DNA of 20,026 nt from Spirochaetia bacterium (GTDB lineage: Bacteria; Spirochaetota; Spirochaetia; Treponematales; Breznakiellaceae), in NCBI GenBank assembly GCA_025997715.1, contig BNUY01000041.1, positions 1 to 20,026 on the forward strand. The letters run 5' to 3'. Below are positions 12,191 through 18,991 of this stretch, one piece after another. Position 1 is the first letter of the stretch; every line of letters starts with the position of its first letter. Both the position numbers and the translations under genes were made by a program. Under the pieces are notes generated by a model. That model ran no database searches. It worked only from the letters and a program-made list of their open reading frames with translations, and was not told the DNA's origin.

Positions 12191-13348
12191 ATGGAAGGAA
12201 AAGTTTTTGCTGAGTCAACAAACTTGTATCAGGATGAGGCGCGGATACTGTTTGACTATTACAAAAAAGCCGCAGAAAAGATTGTAAAAGAAGAAACGGA
12301 TTTAGAAAAATCAATTGCCTCCGCCAGGGAAGACATTGTACGATCGGAAAAAGACAAAAAGAAAGGTATTATCATTGTGGCTGCCTTCGCCGTAGTTGGA
12401 ATTGTCGTAGGAATACTATCCGGTGGTATTGGATTTGTACTGGTCCTGGGCGCGGTTTGGGGTCTTATAACCCTGCTTAAAGCAAAAAAATTAAAAGAAG
12501 AAAACGAAACAAAGATAGCCAGTTTTGAGGAAGCCCATGGGGCCATACGGCGTGATTACCGGGTGAATAAACTCGGTGTGGTTTATGTGCCCATAGCGAC
12601 CCAGATTCCCTTTGAGGACAAAAGTTTTATGGTTGATCATACCGGCGGTGTCGCAAATACTGATTTTGCCATGTCGGTTGTACATAAGCCCCAGGAGCTT
12701 TTGGATTCCCTTTCGAGCCTGGAAGACACCATAAAGGAAGCTCCCATCATTGAAGAAGCGACAGCCCCGGAAGAGATCGATACGGCCGATTATTCAACCT
12801 CCATGCAGCATATCAAACTTTACGATTACATGGGGAATATTGATCGTCAAATCCGCAATATTCGGTATCTCCTTAACGACAATGATACGATTGCCCTCTC
12901 CCTGCCGGTAATACTGCCGGGAAGCGAAACCGATAAATTCATTAAAGAATACACCGCCTCTGACGCAGGAGATCAGCCGGTAGTGCCGGTTTTTAACATT
13001 GACGACTTTAAAGAGAAAATCGATTCCTTCTATTCCCTCAACGACATGAGAAAATCTTTTGAAAAGAGTACCAACGAAAATCAGATACTCTATTTTAAAA
13101 AACTGATTGGCCGTATTGCAGAATCGGTGCAGATTTTAAGCAAGAGCAAAATGAGCGGCGCCGGCAAGCTGGTCGATTATGCCAACATGATATTTGCCAA
13201 TGTTTTAAAAGCATCCTTCAATCAATATTCTCCGGCTATTGAAGCGGAAGAAATTGAACGAATACGCACCGCCAGTTTTGATTACCAGGATTCGGTGGAT
13301 GACTATACAACCTTTCTCACTCAAATCAAGTTCCCGTGTCAGATATGA
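12191..13348 (+). CDS. Membrane-hairpin/coiled-coil protein, probably the first half of a frame-split gene
   Basis: A 385-residue frame with a strong ribosome site (AAGGGGG, seven bases before ATG). Residues 10-58 are a charged helix. Residues 59-76 and 79-97 form two Gly/Val-rich membrane segments joined by a tight SGG turn, followed by a basic stop (KAKKLKEEN). The remainder is a soluble, mostly helical region with an acidic linker (EEATAPEEIDTADY). Both ends should therefore be cytoplasmic. The frame ends at TGA 13346-13348 after KFPCQI, in mid-flow. A +1 change of frame continues without a start codon into the next frame, which suggests that 12191-14360 is or was a single protein of about 720 residues. 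Function unknown. Confidence 0.7.
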   Translation: MEGKVFAESTNLYQDEARILFDYYKKAAEKIVKEETDLEKSIASAREDIVRSEKDKKKGIIIVAAFAVVGIVVGILSGGIGFVLVLGAVWGLITLLKAKKLKEENETKIASFEEAHGAIRRDYRVNKLGVVYVPIATQIPFEDKSFMVDHTGGVANTDFAMSVVHKPQELLDSLSSLEDTIKEAPIIEEATAPEEIDTADYSTSMQHIKLYDYMGNIDRQIRNIRYLLNDNDTIALSLPVILPGSETDKFIKEYTASDAGDQPVVPVFNIDDFKEKIDSFYSLNDMRKSFEKSTNENQILYFKKLIGRIAESVQILSKSKMSGAGKLVDYANMIFANVLKASFNQYSPAIEAEEIERIRTASFDYQDSVDDYTTFLTQIKFPCQI

Positions 13349-13350
13349 CC
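13331..13350 (+). other. Probable +1 frame change (programmed or mutational)
   Basis: The upstream frame reads TTC CCG TGT CAG ATA TGA and then C. Slipping one base forward at ATA gives TAT GAC CTT, which is the frame of the downstream protein. The TGA-C context is like that of the prfB frameshift site, but no Shine-Dalgarno-like stimulator lies upstream. A single extra base, real or a sequencing error, explains it equally well. Confidence 0.5.
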
Positions 13351-13394
13351 TTTTTTCGACCTCCTGGGTAGCGGAGGATAATTCCCGGACATCC

Positions 13395-14360
13395 ATGCCT
13401 TTTGGGATGCATCAAATACAAGAGGAAGTGCTTGCTCCGGTGATTCAAAGCCTGATGAATGAAAACCGGATTGAACGCCTCAAGATTTACAACGGGATTA
13501 AGGACCAGAAAATCAATTACCTCAATCAATGGCATCAGGATACTGAGGACTTTTACGGAAGGAACCGTGCAGAAGCAGCGGATGTTATCAATCGCATGCA
13601 GGAAGCTTACGCCGATTACACAAAATCTTTTAATACGTATAGGGCTTTGATGGATACTCAGGCCGCTATGACAAAAACCCGTTCCCTTGATAGTTCGGAA
13701 GTGCAGAAACAGGACAAAGACGCAGAAGTAATTGCCGGGTTTGAAACACAAGCGGCTATCCTTAACCAGAAAAAAGATGAGTTCAGCGACTACATGGATC
13801 GTCTCAAAGAAAATATTGATGAAAAGGCTGCGCAGTTTGGTTACATCCCCTATTACGAAGCGACCTTGCGTGATAATGAATACCGGGATATTGCCCGATC
13901 AACTGATCAGGTACAGGAACTTGATTTCCGCAGAAAGAAACTGGTGGCCATAAGCCCCTATATCGCTGCTTATGCCAATATTCCACCTGCGCCGAGTGTT
14001 GAGCAATCTATGTATGATGATTTTTCAATCGACCTTCTGAAAGAAGCTGCGGACATGGAAGCTTCCGCCGCCGCCGCCGAGGAAGCCGCCGCTGTTGCCG
14101 CCGCCGAAGCCCTTGCGCGGGAAACACCTCCACCTGCCGCGGAACCAATTCCCGAAGAGAATAGCGAAACAGAGGAATTGCCGCAGGAGACTCAGTCACC
14201 GGAGAAAACCGCCGCCACCGAGGAAGAAGATTTCATCGACAGCGGAGACGATGAAGCTGAGGATGAGGGTGATGACGATGATGCAGAAGAAGATGAGGAT
14301 TACATCGAAGAAGATGACGAAGATGAGGAAGACGAAGACGAAGACGAGGAGGACAGATAA
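13395..14360 (+). CDS. Coiled-coil protein with long Asp/Glu tail, probably second half of the frame-split gene
   Basis: From ATG 13395 it gives 321 residues, but protein-like sequence starts earlier (RYDLFSTSWVAEDNSRTS from 13341 in the same frame), with no start codon there. The only purine-rich site (GGAGGA) is about 17 bases from the ATG. This supports its being the continuation of the frame at 12191. It consists of long helices (EEVLAPVIQSLMNENRIERL, YADYTKSFNTYRALMDTQAA), then an Ala/Glu/Pro linker, then roughly 45 residues almost wholly Asp and Glu ending DEEDR. Such tails usually bind basic proteins or divalent cations. No known family recognised. It ends three bases before the next gene. 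Confidence 0.65.
   Translation: MPFGMHQIQEEVLAPVIQSLMNENRIERLKIYNGIKDQKINYLNQWHQDTEDFYGRNRAEAADVINRMQEAYADYTKSFNTYRALMDTQAAMTKTRSLDSSEVQKQDKDAEVIAGFETQAAILNQKKDEFSDYMDRLKENIDEKAAQFGYIPYYEATLRDNEYRDIARSTDQVQELDFRRKKLVAISPYIAAYANIPPAPSVEQSMYDDFSIDLLKEAADMEASAAAAEEAAAVAAAEALARETPPPAAEPIPEENSETEELPQETQSPEKTAATEEEDFIDSGDDEAEDEGDDDDAEEDEDYIEEDDEDEEDEDEDEEDR
14220..14358 (+). repeat. Low-complexity GAN/GAY tract coding for the acidic tail
   Basis: A run of GAA, GAG, GAT and GAC codons, with short irregular repeats such as GAAGATGA and GACGAAGA. It is preceded near 14065-14110 by a GCC-rich run coding for alanine. Such tracts are prone to length change by slippage. Confidence 0.6.
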
Positions 14361-14363
14361 GCA

Positions 14364-15299
14364 ATGGCTGACTTTAATTTAGATGTAGATACTACGCCCA
14401 TGGCTCATACTGTTGATTCTGTCAGAGGTCATGTAAATGGGGTAACTACGGCGGTAGTTGCCATGGAGGCTGCGGTTATAGCCTCGGAGCGGGAAGCTTC
14501 CAGAAATATCTGCGAGAATGTGGATAGCGGTTTTTATATGCAGATAAGATCCCAAATAAGCCAGAAATCTGTGGCGGCTTATTCAGAGATGATATCAAAA
14601 CAAATGCTTTTGATGCAGCAAGCTAAACTTTTGGAATCGAAAAAAAAGCAGATGGAAAATGACTACAACATGATAAGTAAGCGTTATGGAAAACTGTTCA
14701 ATTCGCTTAATAAGGCCCTGGAAACCAGGATAAAGGAACTGGATAAGCCTGCCATGACGATTGCTGAAACAAAGAAGCGTCTTGTTTTTGATAAATTGAA
14801 GGATTCAAGTTCCCTGCTCATCAGTGCGGCTGATGAAACAACGGTAACAGCGCAGACCGCGCTGGGTGGAAAACTCAAACAAAAAACCAGAAATACGATG
14901 CATGCCCTCTCCGGATCGGTGCTGGAAAACCAATCCTATAGCGGTAAACTACAGCGTATGCTGCAAAATAAAAAAACTATGCACGGCGGATCGGAGGATC
15001 AGGATTTCTACTTATTACCGGTAATTTTTTCCACCGCCGAAAGTTTTTTAAATAAGGAAAGCATCAAGGAAACGGTATACTCGGCCCATGCGCCATTCTG
15101 GCAGAACAATACCCCCATTGTTACCGCGGTTACCAATGCCCAGACAGATTTCTCATGGACTTCCGCCGGTGACGGGGAAAGAGAAACGGTCAAAAAAGAA
15201 TTTACCTCCCTCCTTGAAAAAGAGCAGCTTGAAAAGCGGACAATCGATGAGATTATGCGCCTCTTTGAGCAAACACACTGGGAGGTTTTGGAAAAATGA
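14364..15299 (+). CDS. Helical protein, paralogue 1 of an adjacent pair
   Basis: A 311-residue, mostly helical soluble protein with no signal peptide or membrane segment. Shared with the next gene are VVAMEAA (residues 31-37), a GFYMQIRSQISQ helix, and AKLLESKKKQMENDYNMISK followed by RYGKLF, then RIKELDK; these form a long central coiled coil. Later both have an aromatic-rich LLPVIFS strand and a helical C-terminus. The ribosome site is the GGAGG coding for the acidic tail of the preceding gene. The next gene overlaps by four bases (ATGA). No known family recognised. A membrane-associated coiled-coil role, filling the place PspA has in related operons, is speculation. Confidence 0.7.
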   Translation: MADFNLDVDTTPMAHTVDSVRGHVNGVTTAVVAMEAAVIASEREASRNICENVDSGFYMQIRSQISQKSVAAYSEMISKQMLLMQQAKLLESKKKQMENDYNMISKRYGKLFNSLNKALETRIKELDKPAMTIAETKKRLVFDKLKDSSSLLISAADETTVTAQTALGGKLKQKTRNTMHALSGSVLENQSYSGKLQRMLQNKKTMHGGSEDQDFYLLPVIFSTAESFLNKESIKETVYSAHAPFWQNNTPIVTAVTNAQTDFSWTSAGDGERETVKKEFTSLLEKEQLEKRTIDEIMRLFEQTHWEVLEK

Positions 15300-16366
15300 G
15301 TTACACCCGACAGTATACAAAAACGATTAGAGTAGAGGGATCCCATACTTTTTCCTATCCGAGCAGTGAAAGCGGCGGATCAAAAACTGAACATGTAGTT
15401 CTGCATGAGCCGATAACGATTACGGTAAATGTGATTACCGATCCTTTTGATCACAGTGTTTCCAATGCCAATCATTCGATAGATGCGTTAACCGGTTCAG
15501 TTGTTGCCATGAATGCGGCCCAATGTGCGGCGATACAGAAGACTTCTCAAGAAGTATCCCAACATATCATTGATGGTTTTTTTACCTCAATAAAATCAGA
15601 ACTGTCCCAGCAGATTCAGGCGGCGAATAGTGAGATAAAATCACGGTTTGGGCTTATCCATGAACAGGGTAAATTGGTCGATTCAAAAAAGGCCCAAATG
15701 GAAATTGATTACAGCCGGATAAGTTCACGCTATGTAGATATTTTTAAGGATCTGGACATCGAATGCCGTAAGCGTATTTATGCTCTGGACAAACAATCTT
15801 TTGAAATGTCAGAGAAGGTTCTTAAACAACTTATCACCGATACCGTTAACAATGACGCCGCAAAAAACATCCTGGGTATACAAGAGGAATCTTCTTCAAA
15901 AACCATGATCATGGTTTCCGGATTAAATCGCAAATCACGGGAAATTTTACAAACCCTGTTTGCGTATATAACACAGGAAATGCAGCTAAGCTCTTTAGTG
16001 GAATCATTCATGTCTGATGAAAAGATTGCGGAGAAAAAAGACATGTTTATTCCGGTGATATACACGGAAAGAAGCGCCATCATGGAAAGCAAAACAGATC
16101 ATGTTACCAGTATGCCCGCCCCTATAAATGATGCCAATAAAACAGGTATTGATGAAAAGGTTAGGGCGTATTGCACCGGAGTTTCAGAGGGTGGCTGGAG
16201 CGTGATAACTGATGAAGAAAAGAATGTGCTCAACAATGAATTAAGCGCCCTTTGCGATTCCTATTTTAGTGACTCAAAAAACGGCAACGATGAAAGGGTT
16301 TATCAAACTCTTATGAACTTATGGCATAAGGACAGTCTGTACTCATTAAAGGGGGACACAAAATGA
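15296..16366 (+). CDS. Helical protein, paralogue 2 of an adjacent pair
   Basis: A 356-residue paralogue of the preceding gene, with an extra N-terminal beta-rich stretch of about 45 residues (SYTRQYTKTIRVEGSHTF, EHVVLHEPITITVNVI). The alignable core starts at DHSVSNANHSIDAL and contains VVAMNAA (69-75), GFFTSIKSELSQQ, GKLVDSKKAQMEIDYSRISS, RYVDIF and RIYALDK. A FIPVIYT strand corresponds to LLPVIFS in the first copy. Overlaps at both ends (ATGA with the gene before and after) imply coupled translation and matched amounts of the two paralogues, as expected for subunits of one complex. No known family recognised. Confidence 0.7.
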   Translation: MSYTRQYTKTIRVEGSHTFSYPSSESGGSKTEHVVLHEPITITVNVITDPFDHSVSNANHSIDALTGSVVAMNAAQCAAIQKTSQEVSQHIIDGFFTSIKSELSQQIQAANSEIKSRFGLIHEQGKLVDSKKAQMEIDYSRISSRYVDIFKDLDIECRKRIYALDKQSFEMSEKVLKQLITDTVNNDAAKNILGIQEESSSKTMIMVSGLNRKSREILQTLFAYITQEMQLSSLVESFMSDEKIAEKKDMFIPVIYTERSAIMESKTDHVTSMPAPINDANKTGIDEKVRAYCTGVSEGGWSVITDEEKNVLNNELSALCDSYFSDSKNGNDERVYQTLMNLWHKDSLYSLKGDTK

Positions 16367-17364
16367 AAGAGATGAGTGAAATTCGCATTGGTGAATCGCA
16401 AGTTGGGTTAAAGGACAATCTTGTTAAAACAGCAATCTTACCAAAGACAAGTAGTGAACTCGACCGTGATATTAATATACAGGGTAATGTAACTATTGAA
16501 GGGGCTGTTTATGCCCGTGATCTGATTATTGATTCAGGGCCTGCCGATTTTTTAGGGGCAGTCTATACACATCGGGAGTTACACATCAAAAATGATGCGG
16601 AGGGACTTATTCAATTTAAAAAGTCCGTTGCGTCAAATGACAGTGCCGTTGCTCTCCTGATAAAAGGCCGCTGTATTTTCGGCGCCGACATCAACGCAAA
16701 AAGTGTTAAATTAAAAAATTGTTTTGTGGCGGGAAGTATCTTTGCCAACGAAATACAGCTTGATAATTGTGTGGTACTTGGAGGATGTTTTTCGTCAAAA
16801 ATACTGAAGCTGCAAAATGTCATCACGGGAACATTTAACGCGCCGGAAATTAGCGCCGGGGGCGTAAATTATCTTTTATATCCAACAGCTTTTTCGGTTG
16901 AACCCATGGGATGTCTCCCCGGTACCGAGTTCTACAATCTTTCCCTGGCGGACCTTGGTTCCTTGTTTAAAGGCGATCCTGAAAAAATCAATACGGGGAA
17001 GATACACATGGATATCAATGCTGATTCTCAGCATACGGTTTTGGTTGATCCTTCGGATATAAGAATTGTATTGCACAGCTATTCTGTTGCGTCAAGGGTT
17101 CTGGTAAGCGATCTCTTGAACATGGAGAGTTTTGAGAATCATTTTCTCATCATTTCCGCAAGTCTTGGTTCGCAGATACTTAAAACTTATACACTGCAAA
17201 AGAATGACGGCAGTAAGAGTGATGAGCTGAGTGTTCCCAATGTTGCGGAATTCTTTTTCAAAGTATTGAATGGGATTATCCAAATTTCTGATTTGAGTGG
17301 TTCTATCTCCTTTGAGGAATTGAAGAAAAAGTATTCATACTGGGAGCGCAGGGGTGCCAGTTGA
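16363..17364 (+). CDS. Bactofilin-like beta-repeat protein
   Basis: A 333-residue protein. Residues of about 25-170 consist of short beta repeats with regular small/hydrophobic spacing (RDINIQGNVTIEGAVYARDL, GAVYTHRELHIK, GRCIFGADINAKSVKLKNCF, GSIFANEIQLDNCVVLGGCF, GTFNAPEISAGG). This is the pattern of a right-handed beta-helix as in bactofilins, the polymer-forming bacterial cytoskeletal proteins. The remaining half is a separate mixed domain not found in ordinary bactofilins (SDIRIVLHSYSVASRVLVSD and so on). A GGGGGA ribosome site lies before the overlapping ATG. It is the last gene of the operon and followed by a strong terminator. A scaffold role at the membrane is inferred from fold and context. 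Confidence 0.6.
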   Translation: MKEMSEIRIGESQVGLKDNLVKTAILPKTSSELDRDINIQGNVTIEGAVYARDLIIDSGPADFLGAVYTHRELHIKNDAEGLIQFKKSVASNDSAVALLIKGRCIFGADINAKSVKLKNCFVAGSIFANEIQLDNCVVLGGCFSSKILKLQNVITGTFNAPEISAGGVNYLLYPTAFSVEPMGCLPGTEFYNLSLADLGSLFKGDPEKINTGKIHMDINADSQHTVLVDPSDIRIVLHSYSVASRVLVSDLLNMESFENHFLIISASLGSQILKTYTLQKNDGSKSDELSVPNVAEFFFKVLNGIIQISDLSGSISFEELKKKYSYWERRGAS

Positions 17365-17371
17365 CACCTCG

Positions 17372-17395
17372 GCCCGGTTTAATAATAGACCGGGC
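17372..17395 (+). terminator. Intrinsic terminator of the SPFH-bactofilin operon
   Basis: GCCCGGTTTA and TAGACCGGGC pair over ten positions (one G-U) around an ATAA tetraloop, followed by TTTATCCTTT. It starts seven bases after the stop codon at 17364. Confidence 0.85.
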
Positions 17396-17416
17396 TTTAT
17401 CCTTTCCCCCTTTTGA

Positions 17417-17602
17417 CAAAAATCTCCATTTCGGGAAAACAACCTCCGAAACATCAGTATTTCATTACCACGGGATAAACTGATTGTGTTTACCGGCGTT
17501 TCAGGCTCAGGGAAATCAAGTCTGGTGAATGGGATTCGGGCCGCATGCCGATTTACTTCTTCGCAAGGGTTCTCCGGCTCTTATGGGGGGTGTCTACCCT
17601 GA
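17417..17602 (+). pseudogene. uvrA-like ATPase remnant
   Basis: An open stretch of about 61 codons between two stops and without a start codon. It reads [19 protein letters not shown] then [13 protein letters not shown] (P-loop GVSGSGKS at about 17495-17518). This is the nucleotide-binding start of UvrA and UvrA-like ATPases, usually written as ARxNNLKNI...[19 protein letters not shown]. Similarity fades after GIRAAC, and a TGA ends the frame. The rest of the protein (over 700 residues) is missing. It is a decayed or transferred fragment, lying between an operon terminator and the end of the convergent tetR gene. Confidence 0.7.
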
Positions 17603-17624
17603 CCCGCCAGCTTTGACTTTCTCC

Positions 17625-18281
17625 CTAAAAATCAGCTAACAATAACAACAAACTGCGGTAGTAGACATCTTTGAAATCAAGCTGCCTATAACGTAACCCC
17701 GCAAGCGCCATCGCTTCTATCTGTTTTTGTGTAGGGTGCGCCAACGGATAGAACCCGAAAATGTACGCCAAAAATGATGGCATGAAAAAATGTTTTTTTT
17801 CTTCCTCCGCCTGGGGGAAAAATTTATTAAGGCTCTCCCAAACAACCTCAAAAACGCCGTTTATTTCCCGCTTGAATTCCGTGATTTTTTCAAGGCTGCA
17901 TTGCTTTTCAATGTTGGTATTCAAAATGGTCAGCAGCCGGAGCATTTTGTCATGAGGGACAACCGTGTTCGTAAAAACACCGCAGTATTGTTCCTTGCTC
18001 AAGATCTCCGCGGCATCGAATTCCGCTTTCAGCGCGGCCTCCCAATCCAGCATTTCCCGCTTGAGCAAATCAAGCAAAACTTCGTCCTTCGTTTTGTAAT
18101 AGAGATAGATGGTCGGCCGTTTGAAGGAAGTCAAGGCTGAAATGGCCTTAAAATTGACCCCCTCATAACCATATTGCCCAAACAGGACATCACCGGCGTT
18201 GACGATTTCTTCCTGTCGGCTGCTTATCTGTTCTTCCGTTCTGGCCCTGACAAAATCCACTTTCCACCCCTTTCTTGGCAT
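17625..18281 (-). CDS. TetR-family transcriptional regulator
   Basis: A 218-residue protein with an N-terminal helix-turn-helix of the TetR type: ISSRQEEIVNAGDVLFGQYG, then VNFKAISALTSFKRPTIYLY with YKTKDEVLLDLL. The remainder is the helical ligand-binding/dimer domain, with no ligand clue. It is divergent from the flavodoxin-DUF362 pair and almost surely represses them. ATG 18281 is directly preceded by TATAAA, which would be a -10 box; if so, translation more likely begins at GTG 18260, which has AAAGGGG upstream and leaves the HTH intact. Two palindromic operators lie in the shared intergenic region, so autoregulation is expected. Confidence 0.85.
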   Translation of the reverse strand: MPRKGWKVDFVRARTEEQISSRQEEIVNAGDVLFGQYGYEGVNFKAISALTSFKRPTIYLYYKTKDEVLLDLLKREMLDWEAALKAEFDAAEILSKEQYCGVFTNTVVPHDKMLRLLTILNTNIEKQCSLEKITEFKREINGVFEVVWESLNKFFPQAEEEKKHFFMPSFLAYIFGFYPLAHPTQKQIEAMALAGLRYRQLDFKDVYYRSLLLLLADF

Positions 18282-18315
18282 TTTATACCAATTTCCGAAA
18301 AAATCAAGCGAACTG

Positions 18316-18330
18316 TTGACACATTGTCAA
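18316..18330. promoter_or_regulatory. TetR-type operator 1 (TGACA-N3-TGTCA)
   Basis: TTGACACATTGTCAA, a 15-bp palindrome with six-base arms, overlapping the -35 box of the flavodoxin promoter. Confidence 0.6.
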
Positions 18331-18344
18331 TTATTTGTTAGGAT
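18316..18344 (+). promoter_or_regulatory. Promoter of the flavodoxin-DUF362 operon
   Basis: TTGACA (18316-18321), a 17-base spacer, TAGGAT (18339-18344). A start near 18351 would fall in the large palindrome. The -35 box is half of operator 1. Confidence 0.5.
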
Positions 18345-18369
18345 ATAAATGACATTATGTCATTTATAT
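18343..18369. promoter_or_regulatory. TetR-type operator 2, 27-bp perfect palindrome
   Basis: Arms of 13 bases (ATATAAATGACAT and its complement) around a central T, with the same TGACA-N3-TGTCA core as operator 1. Centres are 33 bp apart. It covers the predicted transcription start of the flavodoxin gene. Confidence 0.7.
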
Positions 18370-18403
18370 TTTTCAGAAAACAATGGTGACCTAAGGAGGA
18401 TAA

Positions 18404-18979
18404 ATGAAGAAACTTTTGTTTTTGGCGGTAATCTTATTTTGCATGGGGGTAAACATGGAAGCGCAGACCGGGACACAGAAAATTCTCGTGGCGTATTTTT
18501 CCTGGAGCGGGAACGCCAAGGCTCTTGCCGGACAAATAGCAGGAGAAACAGGCGGGGAACTGTTTGAGATAAAAACCGTAACGGTCTATCCCGACACCTA
18601 CAATGAATGTATTGCCGTAGCCAAAGAGGAGCAAAACAGAAACGCTCGTCCTGCGCTTTCCGGAAGCGTTGCAAACATGGCGCAATACAGTACCGTCATT
18701 TTATGTTATCCGAATTGGTGGGGAACTCTTCCAATGGGAGTTTTTACCTTCCTTGAAGCCTACGATTTTTCGGGTAAGACGATCTATCCCCTTGTTACCC
18801 ACGGGGGCAGCCGTTTTGGGCGCAGTCTTGAGGATCTGAAAAAACTCTGCCCCCGCGCTGTCATCGGTGAGGGCCTTTCTGTCAGCGCCTTTGACACGAA
18901 CCCGAAAGACGCAACCAGAGTAACAACGCCAAACCGGGACATAACATCCTGGCTTCGCAAAATTGGCTTAGTACGGTAA
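18404..18979 (+). CDS. Exported flavodoxin-family protein
   Basis: A 191-residue protein with an N-terminal signal peptide (MKKLLFLAVILFCMGVNMEA, likely cut near residue 20), then a flavodoxin fold. The FMN phosphate loop is SWSGNAKALA (33-42; usually T/SxTGNT). The second flavin loop is CYPNWWGTLPMGVFTFLE (101-118), and a third is THGGSRFGRS (132-141). It would carry a bound flavin and pass one or two electrons, unusually outside the cytoplasm. A perfect TAAGGAGG ribosome site precedes ATG 18404. The following DUF362 lipoprotein gene starts 12 bases after its stop, so the two are probably partners. The substrate is unknown. Confidence 0.85.
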   Translation: MKKLLFLAVILFCMGVNMEAQTGTQKILVAYFSWSGNAKALAGQIAGETGGELFEIKTVTVYPDTYNECIAVAKEEQNRNARPALSGSVANMAQYSTVILCYPNWWGTLPMGVFTFLEAYDFSGKTIYPLVTHGGSRFGRSLEDLKKLCPRAVIGEGLSVSAFDTNPKDATRVTTPNRDITSWLRKIGLVR

Positions 18980-18991
18980 TGGAGGTACACA

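Noticed and set aside
13239..13394. Upstream extension of the acidic-tail frame to an ATG at 13239
   Set aside because: This part overlaps well-formed coding in the other frame and is not protein-like before about 13341, so it is not the true start.
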